64,000 nt of DNA from Glaciecola amylolytica (GCA_003856375.1 CP034120.1:1116001-1180000), one strand, 5' to 3'; positions 1 to 8,540 are shown, counted from the stretch's first letter. Notes: generated from the letters alone by a model not told the origin. Made by a program: numbers and translations.

Positions 1-902
1 GTGGATCAACTCGTATCCCGGTTATTCAGGATGCAGTGCAGCGTTTCTTCGGAAAAGCTCCTTCAAAAGGAGTAAACCCGGATGAAGTAGTAGCAGTTGG
101 TGCGGCAATTCAAGGTGGTGTATTGACAGGTGAAGTAAAAGATGTCTTATTGTTGGATGTTATTCCATTGTCTTTGGGAATCGAAACAATGGGTGGTGTA
201 TTCACGAAGTTGATCGAAGCGAATACAACTATTCCGACTAAAAAATCTGAGACTTTCTCAACAGCAGCAGATAACCAACCGGCAGTAGACATTCACGTAT
301 TGCAAGGTGAGCGTCCGATGGCAGGCGACAACAAAACATTGGGTCGCTTCTCATTGACAGACATTCCGCCTGCACGTCGTGGTGAGCCGCAAATTGAAGT
401 AACATTCGATGTGGATGCTAACGGAATCATGCATATTTCTGCAAAAGACAAAGGAACAGGAAAAGAGCAGTCTATTAAAATTGAAGGTTCTTCCGGTTTG
501 TCTGACGAAGAAATCAAGCGTATGAAAGCTGAAGCTGAAGCAAATGCAGATGCTGACAGAAAGCGTAAAGAAGAGGTAGAAACGTTGAACAAAGCGGATT
601 CATTGATCTTCCAGACTGAGCGTCAGTTGAAAGAGTACGGTGATAAAATTCCTGCTGATAAAAAACAACCGATCGAAGATGCTTTGACAGCATTGAAAAC
701 GGAGTTTGAAGCGAAAAACACAGCAAACTTAGAGCCGGCAATGGATCGTTTGAATACAGCATTCCAGGCTGCTTCTCAGGAAATGTATAACGCAGCAAAC
801 GCTGGTGGTGCAGATGCAGGAGCTCAAGGTGGTAACGCCGGAGGAAATGCAGGAGATGAAGTGACAGATGTTGACTTCGAAGAAGTAAATGATAAGAAGT
901 AA
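1..902 (+). CDS. dnaK: Chaperone protein DnaK (Hsp70), C-terminal part, 5' truncated by window edge
   Basis: The reading frame is open from the first base (first full codon at position 3), so the gene starts outside the window. The first residues GSTRIPVIQ form the Hsp70 phosphate-loop signature, and [15 protein letters not shown] closes the ATPase domain. The substrate-binding beta domain follows, with the interdomain linker [15 protein letters not shown], and then the helical lid. The tail is a Gly/Ala/Asn-rich linker ending [11 protein letters not shown], the usual bacterial DnaK terminus. DnaK is the ATP-driven cytosolic folding chaperone that works with DnaJ and GrpE; neither partner is in the window. 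A clear terminator follows. Confidence 0.97.
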   Translation, partial: GSTRIPVIQDAVQRFFGKAPSKGVNPDEVVAVGAAIQGGVLTGEVKDVLLLDVIPLSLGIETMGGVFTKLIEANTTIPTKKSETFSTAADNQPAVDIHVLQGERPMAGDNKTLGRFSLTDIPPARRGEPQIEVTFDVDANGIMHISAKDKGTGKEQSIKIEGSSGLSDEEIKRMKAEAEANADADRKRKEEVETLNKADSLIFQTERQLKEYGDKIPADKKQPIEDALTALKTEFEAKNTANLEPAMDRLNTAFQAASQEMYNAANAGGADAGAQGGNAGGNAGDEVTDVDFEEVNDKK

Positions 903-961
903 CAAAGTTACTGATAAGGAGAAGCGTTAGTGTTTCGAACTTGAAAAGTAATTAATAATAA

Positions 962-1000
962 GAAAAGCCCGTTGATGAATTGTCAGCGGGCTTTTTGTTT
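962..1000 (+). terminator. Intrinsic terminator after dnaK
   Basis: The arms AGCCCG and CGGGCT are extended by a G-T pair and TGA/TCA around a short loop, and are followed by a run of five T. It sits 60 bases after the dnaK stop and ends its transcription. Confidence 0.8.
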
Positions 1001-1020
1001 AATATAAGTTTTGAAACCAG

Positions 1021-1611
1021 TTAAAAATTGGGTTTCACATGAGTTTTATTGTATTCTTCCGATTCGTAATCTTCTACCCAATTTTCGGATTCACTTTCGG
1101 TAGATCCTTTTCGATAAACTTTCTCATTTAATATACGCTGTCCCCATTCCTGAATGAAGGATTCAAACGATTCGGAAACGATTGTAATCGGATCGCCTTC
1201 AAAGCTGTCTTTTGCGCGATTGATGATGCATCCCTTTTTACCGCTTACTTTTCCACTGGTGTCAATTGCCAGAGTATCGTAAGAATAATCATCCGCAAAA
1301 GGAAGCCAGTCGGTGTGCCAGGTGAAAAACTCGTTTTCCGCATGTTTTTCTTCCATAATTTCATCAAATATCTTTTTGTTTCTCAGGATTCGTTCCAATG
1401 AATAGAAACACATTCCTTCAATATCCACCGTTTCGTAAGGTTCTCCTCCGTTCGCGATTTCGTAGAAACTCAAAAAGTTTTCGGGAATAGAAACATCGGC
1501 CTGTTTTTGGAAATCAGCTGTTTCTTCGCTTGTTGCACCGGCCCTTAGAATTTTCTGATATACAGGAGCAAATGCTTTTATCTGATCGACGAGTTGTTTG
1601 TAGTCTGGCAT
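1021..1611 (-). CDS. SMI1/KNR4 (SUKH) family protein
   Basis: A 196-residue soluble protein with the SUKH-fold signatures: an IPENFLSFYEIANGGEP segment (about residues 42-58) and the later WLPFADDYSYDTLAID strand region. SUKH proteins are often immunity proteins against polymorphic toxins, but many are orphans of unknown role. No toxin, effector or secretion gene lies beside it, so an immunity role is only possible. The C-terminal about 30 residues are acidic and probably disordered. It converges with dnaK and is probably monocistronic. Confidence 0.8.
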   Translation of the reverse strand: MPDYKQLVDQIKAFAPVYQKILRAGATSEETADFQKQADVSIPENFLSFYEIANGGEPYETVDIEGMCFYSLERILRNKKIFDEIMEEKHAENEFFTWHTDWLPFADDYSYDTLAIDTSGKVSGKKGCIINRAKDSFEGDPITIVSESFESFIQEWGQRILNEKVYRKGSTESESENWVEDYESEEYNKTHVKPNF

Positions 1612-1652
1612 GATTTGTTTTTTGAAAAATCAGATGCTAAGATAAAAAATCG

Positions 1653-2438
1653 TCAAATATAAATTTCGCCTTTCAGATACATCACGGCTTTCCCGCCAAG
1701 TTCAACGCGGTTTCCCAATAAACGGCAGGATATAACTCCGCTTCTTTCCGAAAGTTGAAATGCCGTTAAGTCTGTTTTGTTCAGTTGTCCGGCCCAGAAA
1801 GGAGTCATCGTGGTGTGTGCCGAACCACAAACCGGATCTTCATTGATGCCAACTGCAGGGGCGAAAAACCGGGAAACAAAGTCGCTGTGTTCTCCTTTGG
1901 AAGTCACGATCAACCCTCTGGCATGAAGTTCTTTGATCAGAGAAAGATTGGGTTTCAAGGTTCGGATATCCTCTTCTTGCCCGAAAACAAGCATGTAATC
2001 CGTTTTTCCCTGATAAGCTCCAAGGGGCACTTTATCAGTAAGTGCTGACAGTTCTTTGGTAAGCGGAATTTCTTTGATTTGATCAACTGGAAAATTCAAT
2101 ACGAGATTTCCATTTTTCCGGGTAACACTTAGTTTACCGCTGCGAGGCGAATAAAACTGAATCGTTTCTCCGATATAACCTTCCGCTTCAAATAAAACGA
2201 AAGACGCGGCAAGTGTTGCATGCCCGCAAAGGTCAACTTCTGTTTCAGGAGTGAACCACCGAATTTCAAATTCATCATCTTTCGGAACATAAAATGCTGT
2301 TTCTGAAAGGTTGTTCTCCGCAGCAATTTTAAGCAGGATGCTGTCTTCCAGCCATTCATTTAAAGGGCATACAGCTGCCGGATTTCCTTTGAATACGCTG
2401 TCTGTAAATGCATCTATTTGATAGATTCTCAATTTCAT
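1653..2438 (-). CDS. PhzF family isomerase
   Basis: A 261-residue protein of the PhzF/diaminopimelate-epimerase-fold family, near the usual 260-300. The N-terminus has QIDAFTDSVFKGNPAAVC, then the catalytic-type glutamate in NNLSETAF (E46), the DLCGHATLA motif (C71-G72-H73) and the second-lobe motif EDPVCGSAH. The family catalyses isomerisations or epimerisations of small acids; the substrate here is not predictable, and phenazine synthesis is not implied. It lies downstream of the MocR gene and has its own promoter-like box and the direct-repeat operator candidate 45 bp upstream, so MocR control is inferred. Confidence 0.9.
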   Translation of the reverse strand: MKLRIYQIDAFTDSVFKGNPAAVCPLNEWLEDSILLKIAAENNLSETAFYVPKDDEFEIRWFTPETEVDLCGHATLAASFVLFEAEGYIGETIQFYSPRSGKLSVTRKNGNLVLNFPVDQIKEIPLTKELSALTDKVPLGAYQGKTDYMLVFGQEEDIRTLKPNLSLIKELHARGLIVTSKGEHSDFVSRFFAPAVGINEDPVCGSAHTTMTPFWAGQLNKTDLTAFQLSERSGVISCRLLGNRVELGGKAVMYLKGEIYI

Positions 2439-2454
2439 AACGATTACTTTTCAA

Positions 2455-2462
2455 TAAAAGTA
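2455..2462 (-). promoter_or_regulatory. -7 box candidate for the PhzF gene
   Basis: On the minus strand this reads TACTTTTA, one base from the Bacteroidota consensus TAnnTTTG. It starts 17 bp upstream of the start codon, exactly as in the promoter of the gene at 4979-5377. Confidence 0.45.
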
Positions 2463-2480
2463 TGGAATCGGTATCAGAGG

Positions 2481-2519
2481 CTACAGATTCAGTTGTTTGT
2501 ATTTTATAGGGTACAGATT
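2481..2519 (-). promoter_or_regulatory. Direct-repeat operator candidate upstream of PhzF gene
   Basis: TACAGAT occurs at 2482-2488 and 2512-2518, 30 bp apart centre to centre. The nearest copy lies 45 bp upstream of the PhzF start codon. An equivalent pair with the same 30-bp spacing and the same 45-bp offset lies at 5421-5457. MocR regulators such as GabR are known to bind paired short direct repeats, and a MocR gene lies adjacent, so this is a plausible binding site (inference). Confidence 0.6.
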
Positions 2520-3939
2520 AAAGAGCGTTTTTTACAATCTGTCCCAGTTTTTTCAAATCGAAATGCAGTTTATCGTTCCATTCCAAAGCATAGTTCAGAC
2601 GCATGCAGTTGTTGAACTGATCTTGAAGTGTGAACATTCTTCCGGGCGCAAAACTGATATTTTGCTGGATCGCGGTATCGTACAACTGAGCGGTATTAAT
2701 TCTTTTATCCAGTTCGAGCCAAAGCATGAAACCACCCTGAGGTTGGGATATCTTGGTGTTATCGGGGAAATATTCTTCAATGGCGCGTTGAAATTGCAAA
2801 CAGTTGGAATAGAGTTTGCTTCGGAAAGTGCGCAGATGATGGTCGTATCTGCCGTGTTCCATGAAATCGGCAACCACTTCCTGATAAAGAATGGGAGTGG
2901 AGATGGTTTGCAATAGTTTCTGCCGGATGATTTTGTCTTTGAACTTTCCGGGAGCAACCCACCCAACCCGATAGCCGGGAGCTAAGGTTTTTGAAACGGA
3001 ACTGCACCACATAACGATTCCAGCTTCATCAAATGCTTTGCAGGGTTTGGGTCTTGTTGCGCCAAAAAAGAGGTTTCCGTAAAGGTCATCTTCGATTAAG
3101 GGAACATTTGCTTCCGTAAGCATTCTCACCAATTCTCTTTTGTGATCTTCGGGCATTAAACTTCCCAAAGGATTACTGAAATTGGTGGTAAAACAACAAA
3201 CGTTGATCCTGGGAAGTACTTTTTTCAATGCATCCAGATCGACTCCCGTAATCGGATGTGAAGGGATTTCAACGACATTCAATCCGAGTGATTTTGCGAT
3301 CTGAATGGTGACAAAATAAACCGGTGTTTCAATGGCGATCGTATCGCCCGGTTTGGTGACCGCTATCAAACAATTGAAAATGGCATTGATCACTCCGGAT
3401 GTGGTTACCAGATCGTCTTCTGTTAATTGACTGTCGAAAACCATGCTCCATTTCGCAACTGTTCTTCTCAAATTGATACTTCCCTGCACGGGTTCGTAAC
3501 TTGTGCCGCCATCTTCCAGTCTGCGAACGGTGTTGATCACTCCTTTGTTCAATTTGGAAACGGGTAACATGCTTTGAGCCGGAACCCCAAGGGAAAATTG
3601 AGTGATTTCCTCCTTTTTTAAGGTGTTAAACACTTTGTCGATCAGATCCTGCGGAGGTTTCTCTTCGGCTGAAGACCGGATTTTTGCTACAGACGGAAGT
3701 GCGAATTTACGCTGTGATGTTTTGCTCACAAAGTAACCCGATCTGGCTCTGGGTTCAATCAGCGATTTACTTTCCAGTTCCAGGAAGGTTTGTTTGGCTG
3801 TATTGATGCTGACACCGTATATCTTCCGGATATTTCGAATGGAAGGAAGTTTGTCGCCAAGTTTTAATGTTCCGCTGGCAATTTGTTCCTCCATTACATT
3901 GGCGATCTGCAGATATAAGGGTTCCTTTTTCAGAGTCAT
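2518..3939 (-). CDS. MocR/PdxR-type GntR regulator with PLP aminotransferase-like domain
   Basis: A 473-residue protein with an N-terminal GntR winged helix (about residues 1-75: EEQIASGTLKLGDKLPSIRNI, then a recognition helix with SINTAKQTF) fused to a fold-type I aminotransferase domain. The PLP-binding lysine is K317 in SVSKTLAPG, and NFSNPLGS and the IEDDLYG motif are present. MocR proteins sense PLP or PLP-amine adducts and usually control nearby metabolic genes. It lies 13 bp after the nitronate monooxygenase gene and is probably cotranscribed with it. Its stop abuts one half-site of the direct-repeat operator candidate upstream of phzF. The effector is unknown. Confidence 0.92.
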   Translation of the reverse strand: MTLKKEPLYLQIANVMEEQIASGTLKLGDKLPSIRNIRKIYGVSINTAKQTFLELESKSLIEPRARSGYFVSKTSQRKFALPSVAKIRSSAEEKPPQDLIDKVFNTLKKEEITQFSLGVPAQSMLPVSKLNKGVINTVRRLEDGGTSYEPVQGSINLRRTVAKWSMVFDSQLTEDDLVTTSGVINAIFNCLIAVTKPGDTIAIETPVYFVTIQIAKSLGLNVVEIPSHPITGVDLDALKKVLPRINVCCFTTNFSNPLGSLMPEDHKRELVRMLTEANVPLIEDDLYGNLFFGATRPKPCKAFDEAGIVMWCSSVSKTLAPGYRVGWVAPGKFKDKIIRQKLLQTISTPILYQEVVADFMEHGRYDHHLRTFRSKLYSNCLQFQRAIEEYFPDNTKISQPQGGFMLWLELDKRINTAQLYDTAIQQNISFAPGRMFTLQDQFNNCMRLNYALEWNDKLHFDLKKLGQIVKNAL

Positions 3940-3952
3940 AACGCGTTTCTGA

Positions 3953-4915
3953 TTAATATTTGAGAAGTGCCAGTTTTTGCTGATTTTCCAAAAGAGCGGC
4001 TTTGTATTCTTTTTTTAATTGATCCACAACAGCAGCTACCGGTTCGATCTTTTCAATTCCGGTAGTTCCTTGTCCCGCAGACCAGATATCTTTCCATGCT
4101 TTTCCGTGTTCGGCCGACAATTTGGAAAAATCCTCCTCTTTTTTCTCAGAGAGATCAATCCCGGATTTTTCAATGCTAGGTAGAAGGAAGTTCGCATTGA
4201 CTCCTGAAATTCCATCGGTATAGATGATATCGTCGATATGAGAAGCAACCAGCATGTTTTTGTATTCGGATTGAGCCATGCTTTCTTCTGTTGCAATGAA
4301 ACGCGTTCCCATATAAGCGAAATCTGCACCCATATTCTGAGCAGCAAGAATGTCTTTTCCTTTGGTAATGGTTCCGGCAAGAATCAAGGTTCCGTTGTAG
4401 AACGATCTGATTTCTTCTACAAGAGCAAAGGGATTTGCTGTTCCTGCATGACCTCCGGCTCCGTTTGCAACGGCGATAATTCCGTCTACACCCGCTTCAA
4501 TTGCTTTTTCAGCGTGTCGTTTCTTGATTACATCATGAAATACCAAACCTCCATAGCTGTGCACTGCATCGACCACTTCTTTCACGGCTCCCAACGACGT
4601 AATGATCAGCGGAACTTTGTATTTGACACAAAGCTGTAAATCGGGCATCAACCTTGGATTTGTCTTGTTTACAATCAAATTGATTCCGAAAGGAGCAGGT
4701 TTTACTTTGGTTTCTTCCTCGAATTTTTTCAACTCACTTGTAATCTCAATCAAAAACTGCTCGAAGTCTGTGGAGCTTCTTCCGTTCAAGGAAGGTAATG
4801 TTCCTATAATTCCATTTTTGCAGCATTCGATGACTAATTTACTTCCGGAAACCAGAAACATAGGTGATGCGATGACAGGTAGTGTGACGCTGTTTTTAAG
4901 TTCTTCGATATTCAT
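3953..4915 (-). CDS. Nitronate monooxygenase / 2-nitropropane dioxygenase family protein (FMN barrel)
   Basis: A 320-residue TIM-barrel flavoprotein. It has the N-terminal PVIASPMFLVSG, the INLIVNKTNP segment, VDGIIAVANGAGGHAG (the family glycine-rich HAG motif) and AGTITKGKDILAAQNMGADFAYMGTRF for FMN phosphate binding. Family members oxidise nitronates or act as FabK/PfaD-like reductases, so the substrate is uncertain. It lies between the 132-residue gene upstream and mocR downstream on the same strand with short gaps. It is a paralogue of the protein at 8541-9485. Confidence 0.88.
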   Translation of the reverse strand: MNIEELKNSVTLPVIASPMFLVSGSKLVIECCKNGIIGTLPSLNGRSSTDFEQFLIEITSELKKFEEETKVKPAPFGINLIVNKTNPRLMPDLQLCVKYKVPLIITSLGAVKEVVDAVHSYGGLVFHDVIKKRHAEKAIEAGVDGIIAVANGAGGHAGTANPFALVEEIRSFYNGTLILAGTITKGKDILAAQNMGADFAYMGTRFIATEESMAQSEYKNMLVASHIDDIIYTDGISGVNANFLLPSIEKSGIDLSEKKEEDFSKLSAEHGKAWKDIWSAGQGTTGIEKIEPVAAVVDQLKKEYKAALLENQQKLALLKY

Positions 4916-4978
4916 AGTTGATTGAATTTTTTAAGCCATACTTTTCAATTGGAAATTACGGATAAATCTTGGATTCTG

Positions 4979-5377
4979 TTATAGATTCAACCAGTAAACC
5001 AATCGTTCGACGGATGCCTTTAACTGTTTTTTTCCTGTTTCGCTGTTGTCGAAAGTTTGATAAAAATTCAGGAATGCTTTTTCCTTTAATTCCTGTTCAA
5101 CGTTTGTTTCGTCCGGTTCATCGGAGAAAAAGCAATTCATTTCCACTTCTCCTGACTGGTTTAATGTTGCAGAAGCAAATCCGATCAATTGTTTATCGTT
5201 AACGGCGATGGTTAATGGCAAACCGAAATGAGATGATAGTTTGTTGTCTTGATGCTGTTTTCCGGGAGACGAAATTTTCGTCATGGCGTTTTTGTAAATG
5301 CCAACGATTTTATTCAATTCGGAAATGTAGACATTGTCATATTGAATTTGTACCGGATTCTTCACTTTTGCCTTCAT
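4979..5377 (-). CDS. Conserved hypothetical protein, possibly GNAT-like
   Basis: A 132-residue soluble protein not assigned to a family. The middle segment IAVNDKQLIGFASATLNQSGEVEMNCFF (read in pieces) resembles the strand-turn-strand core of an acetyltransferase, but the acetyl-CoA P-loop R/Q-x-x-G-x-G/A is absent, so the assignment is weak. It is the first gene of the minus-strand MocR-linked block and carries a good TAnnTTTG box plus the direct-repeat operator candidate, which makes a regulated, functional gene likely. Confidence 0.7.
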   Translation of the reverse strand: MKAKVKNPVQIQYDNVYISELNKIVGIYKNAMTKISSPGKQHQDNKLSSHFGLPLTIAVNDKQLIGFASATLNQSGEVEMNCFFSDEPDETNVEQELKEKAFLNFYQTFDNSETGKKQLKASVERLVYWLNL

Positions 5378-5393
5378 ACACTTGTTATTTAGA

Positions 5394-5401
5394 CAAAATT
5401 A
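5394..5401 (-). promoter_or_regulatory. -7 box of the 4979-5377 gene
   Basis: TAATTTTG on the minus strand matches the Bacteroidota TAnnTTTG consensus exactly and lies 17 bp upstream of the start codon. The PhzF promoter candidate has the same offset. Confidence 0.6.
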
Positions 5402-5419
5402 CGGAGTCCTTAGTTCTGG

Positions 5420-5458
5420 ATACAGATACAGAAATGTTGATTTGAATGGGTACAGATA
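5420..5458 (-). promoter_or_regulatory. Direct-repeat operator candidate, second copy
   Basis: TACAGAT occurs at 5421-5427 and 5451-5457 with 30-bp periodicity. It is followed by a shared A-rich extension, starting 45 bp upstream of the gene start. The similarity to 2481-2519 extends to CAG after the first copy and GG before the second. Confidence 0.6.
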
Positions 5459-5488
5459 AATGCTTTTAAATGGAAATGAGCTGTTGGA

Positions 5489-5586
5489 GTAATTCCGCAA
5501 TATTACGTCCAACTCAATTCAGCAATAGCAGCGATTTCCGGGAGTTTAGTCGTTTTATCCGGACGTAATATTGCGGAATTACGTCC
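5489..5586. repeat. 22-bp perfect inverted repeat downstream of menC
   Basis: The arms 5489-5510 and 5561-5582 are exact reverse complements separated by 50 bases. The right arm is itself nested in a shorter palindrome: 5561-5569 pairs with 5578-5586, sequence GGACGTAAT against ATTACGTCC. The element starts four bases from the menC stop and could form a transcript-end hairpin or be a dispersed palindromic unit. Confidence 0.8.
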
Positions 5587-5589
5587 GAG

Positions 5590-6636
5590 TTAAATAAAAG
5601 ATTGATAGTGCAAATAACCGTTTTCAATCCTCAAAGGAGCCTCAAAATTCGTTTCATACAAACCTCCTGTACCCAATCCTTGTGGTAAAACCGGATTGTA
5701 TTCCGCCGTAAACTGAGCAATGGCATTCAAACCGATATTACTTTCCAATGCAGATGTAATCCACCACGGAATATTTCTGCTGTCAGCCAATTCGATCCAT
5801 TCTTTTGTACCGCTGAATCCGCCGTGCAGACTTGGTTTGAGAATAATGTATTGCGGACGAATCGTATCCAGCAGAGCTATTTTCTCTTCTGTCAGATTAA
5901 TCCCGATAAGTTCTTCGTCCAAAGCAATCGGAAGAGGAGTTTCAGCACATAATTCCGACATGATTTCCGGGAAACCTGCTTTGATCGGTTGTTCGATGCT
6001 GTGAATGTCCAATTTCGAAAGCTCCCCGAGTTTCCATAAAGCATCATCCGGGTTGAAAGCTCCATTTGCATCTACCCGCAAGGTGATCTTGGAAGAGTCG
6101 AAACGCGAGCGAATTCCTCCCAATAAGTTCAGTTCCTGTTTGAAATCAATCGCTCCGACCTTTAGTTTGATGCAAGTGAATCCCGCAGCAAGTTTTTCTT
6201 CGATCTGACTTTGCATATATTCGGGATCTCCCATCCAGATCAGGCCATTGATAGGAATTTGGAATCCGGCATTGCTTTTTCCCGAATTGAAGTAAATTCG
6301 TTTTCCTCCATTCAGCAGATCGAAATAAGCGCTTTCGAGTCCGAATAAAATAGAAGGATAATCAAGCAATAGTTCTTTGTTCTCAATGAACTGAAACGGA
6401 TTCTGACAAACAATTTTCAGTTGCTTTTCGTATTGTTCGTCCGAAATGTAGTCGGGAGACAAGCCCGGAATAATGGAACATTCGCCCAAACCGGTAATTC
6501 CGTTCGGATCAATCAATTTCAGCTTCCAGCCTTTCTTTTGAGTCAAAACACCGCGACTTGTTCCGCTTGGACGTTTGAAATCCAGTACAAATGCTTCAAA
6601 AGAAGCCGTCACTTCGTTTTGATTCACAGAATCCAT
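5590..6636 (-). CDS. menC: o-Succinylbenzoate synthase (menaquinone biosynthesis)
   Basis: A 348-residue enolase-superfamily enzyme that dehydrates SHCHC to o-succinylbenzoate. The catalytic elements are all visible: the KLKVGA lysine pair, metal ligands in LRVDANGAF, SIEQPI and ALDEELIG, and the ring-opposing lysine in ILKPSLHGGF. The start overlaps the 3' end of menA by 13 nt, so menA and menC form one transcript. The other men genes are not nearby. Confidence 0.93.
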   Translation of the reverse strand: MDSVNQNEVTASFEAFVLDFKRPSGTSRGVLTQKKGWKLKLIDPNGITGLGECSIIPGLSPDYISDEQYEKQLKIVCQNPFQFIENKELLLDYPSILFGLESAYFDLLNGGKRIYFNSGKSNAGFQIPINGLIWMGDPEYMQSQIEEKLAAGFTCIKLKVGAIDFKQELNLLGGIRSRFDSSKITLRVDANGAFNPDDALWKLGELSKLDIHSIEQPIKAGFPEIMSELCAETPLPIALDEELIGINLTEEKIALLDTIRPQYIILKPSLHGGFSGTKEWIELADSRNIPWWITSALESNIGLNAIAQFTAEYNPVLPQGLGTGGLYETNFEAPLRIENGYLHYQSFI

Positions 6637-7544
6637 TGGTTGACAGAAACACTGATGACGTAGAGAATACTAATGAAAAATGTTCCCAATGCAACGGTTT
6701 TAAGCTGAGAGTCCAATTCTTTCGGAACCGTATTTTTTGCTACAAAAACAAGATGCTTGATAAACAGAATAGCTGGAATCAATGAGATAAAGCCCAACCA
6801 GTTTTTAGTGAGCACCAGAAACAAAATCCAGCTCAGAAAAGCGGTTGAAATGAGAAAGAAGTGATATCTTTTTGCGTTTTTCGCCCCGAGTTTTACCACT
6901 AAAGTTCTTTTTCCCACTTTTTCGTCATTCTCGCGGTCGCGCATATTGTTCAGATTCAAAACGGCTGTGCTGAGAAAACCGATCGTAACCGCTGGAAGAA
7001 TCAACTCTTTGGAAAGCATGTCGGAAAACAGGGGATAAACACCCATGACACTCACTAAACCGAAGAAAACGAAGACAAATAAGTCTCCTAAACCATTATA
7101 ACCGTAAGCTTTTTTGCCGATCGTATAGGTAATTGCAGCTAAAACGGAAGCAATTGCCAAACCGATGTAGATATAAATACTGGTGACAGAAAGATTTTTT
7201 GTTCCGAAATAAATCAGGAATCCTGCACTGATAAAAGAAACAGCAGAAGTGAAAATAACCGCTTTTTTCATAGCGGTTTTCGAGATTGCTCCTGATTGTA
7301 CGGCTCTCATCGGACCAATTCTCCCGGCATTGTCAGCACCTTTTAAGGAATCCCCCAAATCATTTGCCAGATTAGACAGGATTTGAAACAACAAGGTAGT
7401 TGATAAGGCCAATGAAAAAATAACCGGATTCCAGTATCCCTGATAAACTGCAATGAAGGATCCGACCAATATTCCTGAAATGGATAACGGAAGTGTTCTT
7501 AAACGAAGAGCACTTATCCAGTCTGATGAATTTGCCATGCTCAA
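6624..7544 (-). CDS. menA: 1,4-dihydroxy-2-naphthoate polyprenyltransferase
   Basis: A 306-residue UbiA-family integral membrane prenyltransferase with about nine hydrophobic segments. The first Asp-rich motif is NLANDLGDSLKGAD, followed by RIGPMRAVQSG. The second is NNMRDRENDEKVGKRTL, which distinguishes MenA from other UbiA members. It attaches the polyprenyl tail to DHNA in the inner membrane during menaquinone synthesis. The 13-nt overlap with menC supports an operon. Confidence 0.94.
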   Translation of the reverse strand: MSMANSSDWISALRLRTLPLSISGILVGSFIAVYQGYWNPVIFSLALSTTLLFQILSNLANDLGDSLKGADNAGRIGPMRAVQSGAISKTAMKKAVIFTSAVSFISAGFLIYFGTKNLSVTSIYIYIGLAIASVLAAITYTIGKKAYGYNGLGDLFVFVFFGLVSVMGVYPLFSDMLSKELILPAVTIGFLSTAVLNLNNMRDRENDEKVGKRTLVVKLGAKNAKRYHFFLISTAFLSWILFLVLTKNWLGFISLIPAILFIKHLVFVAKNTVPKELDSQLKTVALGTFFISILYVISVSVNQWIL

Positions 7545-7639
7545 ATTTCGGTATTTTAATTCTTCGAGATGCTAATTCTAAAAGGAAAGTTTATGAATTA
7601 AATAAAAAATGGTTTCTTTGTTTGAATTAAACTGAGTGT

Positions 7640-8317
7640 ATGAAAAAAATTCTAGGAATAATTATTCTATCAACAGTTTCTTTTGGAAGCTATTCACAAG
7701 AAGAATCCGGATATAGAAATTTTGTAATTAAATTTTCTCCAACTCAATTAGTTGCAGGAGAATTTAACTTCAGCTACGAACAGCGTCTGGCAAAAATCAT
7801 AAGTCTGGAATTAGAAGTCGGACCAACCATTTCTCAATTTGGTTTGAACTTAGGAAATCAAAAATTATGGCAAGGAGATTTAGGGATCGGGGATTATGAC
7901 CCGATTGATCCGAATGCAGAGGCTTCAATTGGCTTTCATGCTTCATTGGCTCCCAGATTCTATCCAGCTGCCACTGAAGATAACATGATGAAAGGTTTGT
8001 ACTTGTCTCCGGTTTTTAAATACAGAGTATATAATTACATCAACGAAGACGAGACGGAAGTTCTGGACGATGCAAAATCGAGTCTTTCTCAGATGATCTT
8101 CAGATTCAATATGGGATTGCAGTTTTGGCCAGGAAACGGAAACTTCAGTCTGGATATGTTTTTCGGAATAGGTTTGGGAACTTTTGATATCAAAGGTCAG
8201 CGAATTAATACGTATGATAATGGTTCCGGAGTTTGGATGACCAGATGGGAAACGTATCGCGACAATGGAATCCGATTTAATGCCATTACCGGAATTAAGT
8301 TTGGTTTCGGAATGTAA
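7640..8317 (+). CDS. Exported outer-membrane beta-barrel-like protein
   Basis: A 225-residue protein with a clear signal peptide (MKKILGIIILSTVSFGSYSQ, cleavage after about residue 20). Alternating amphipathic strands rich in aromatic and glycine residues follow (FVIKFSPTQLVAGEFNFSYEQRL, then GPTISQFGLNLG and the C-terminal FNAITGIKFGFGM). This is typical of small outer-membrane barrels with a terminal aromatic strand. The function is unknown. It is divergent from menA and followed by a terminator, so monocistronic. Confidence 0.75.
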   Translation: MKKILGIIILSTVSFGSYSQEESGYRNFVIKFSPTQLVAGEFNFSYEQRLAKIISLELEVGPTISQFGLNLGNQKLWQGDLGIGDYDPIDPNAEASIGFHASLAPRFYPAATEDNMMKGLYLSPVFKYRVYNYINEDETEVLDDAKSSLSQMIFRFNMGLQFWPGNGNFSLDMFFGIGLGTFDIKGQRINTYDNGSGVWMTRWETYRDNGIRFNAITGIKFGFGM

Positions 8318-8341
8318 TTTGAACGAAAAAGAAATTTCAGA

Positions 8342-8378
8342 AGCTCTGCCCGGATTCTTTCGGATGCAGGGCTTTTTT
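8342..8378 (+). terminator. Intrinsic terminator
   Basis: AGCTCTGC pairs with GCAGGGCT (one G-U) around a loop that holds a smaller CCG/CGG stem, followed by six T. Confidence 0.75.
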
Positions 8379-8397
8379 GTTTTAAGTGGTGGAGAAG

Positions 8398-8465
8398 TAA
8401 GAGTCAGGATTTATACCGTCAAAACTGAATGGGAGAATTCATTCCCAGTCTTGACTCTCCTTTGT
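8398..8465. repeat. Imperfect intergenic inverted repeat built on AGAGTCA / TGACTCT
   Basis: AAGAGTCAGGA near 8399 is mirrored by TCTTGACTCTCCTT near 8450, with an inner pair TGGGAGAATTCATTCCCA around 8430. Similar words recur at 18430-18535. Probably a decayed repeat with no gene. Confidence 0.35.
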
Positions 8466-8515
8466 TAGCCTTAAAACTCACTACAATAAATATATGCATG
8501 CATAATTATTTTTTC

Positions 8516-8523
8516 TATATTTG
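8516..8523 (+). promoter_or_regulatory. -7 box of the second NMO gene
   Basis: TATATTTG matches TAnnTTTG, 17 bp before the ATG at 8541. No good TTG -33 element is seen. Confidence 0.5.
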
Positions 8524-8540
8524 ACAGCAATCAATTGGGA

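Noticed and set aside
1021-1611. Complete toxin-immunity module at the window start
   Set aside because: Only a SUKH-type gene is visible; no toxin, effector delivery or other immunity gene is nearby.
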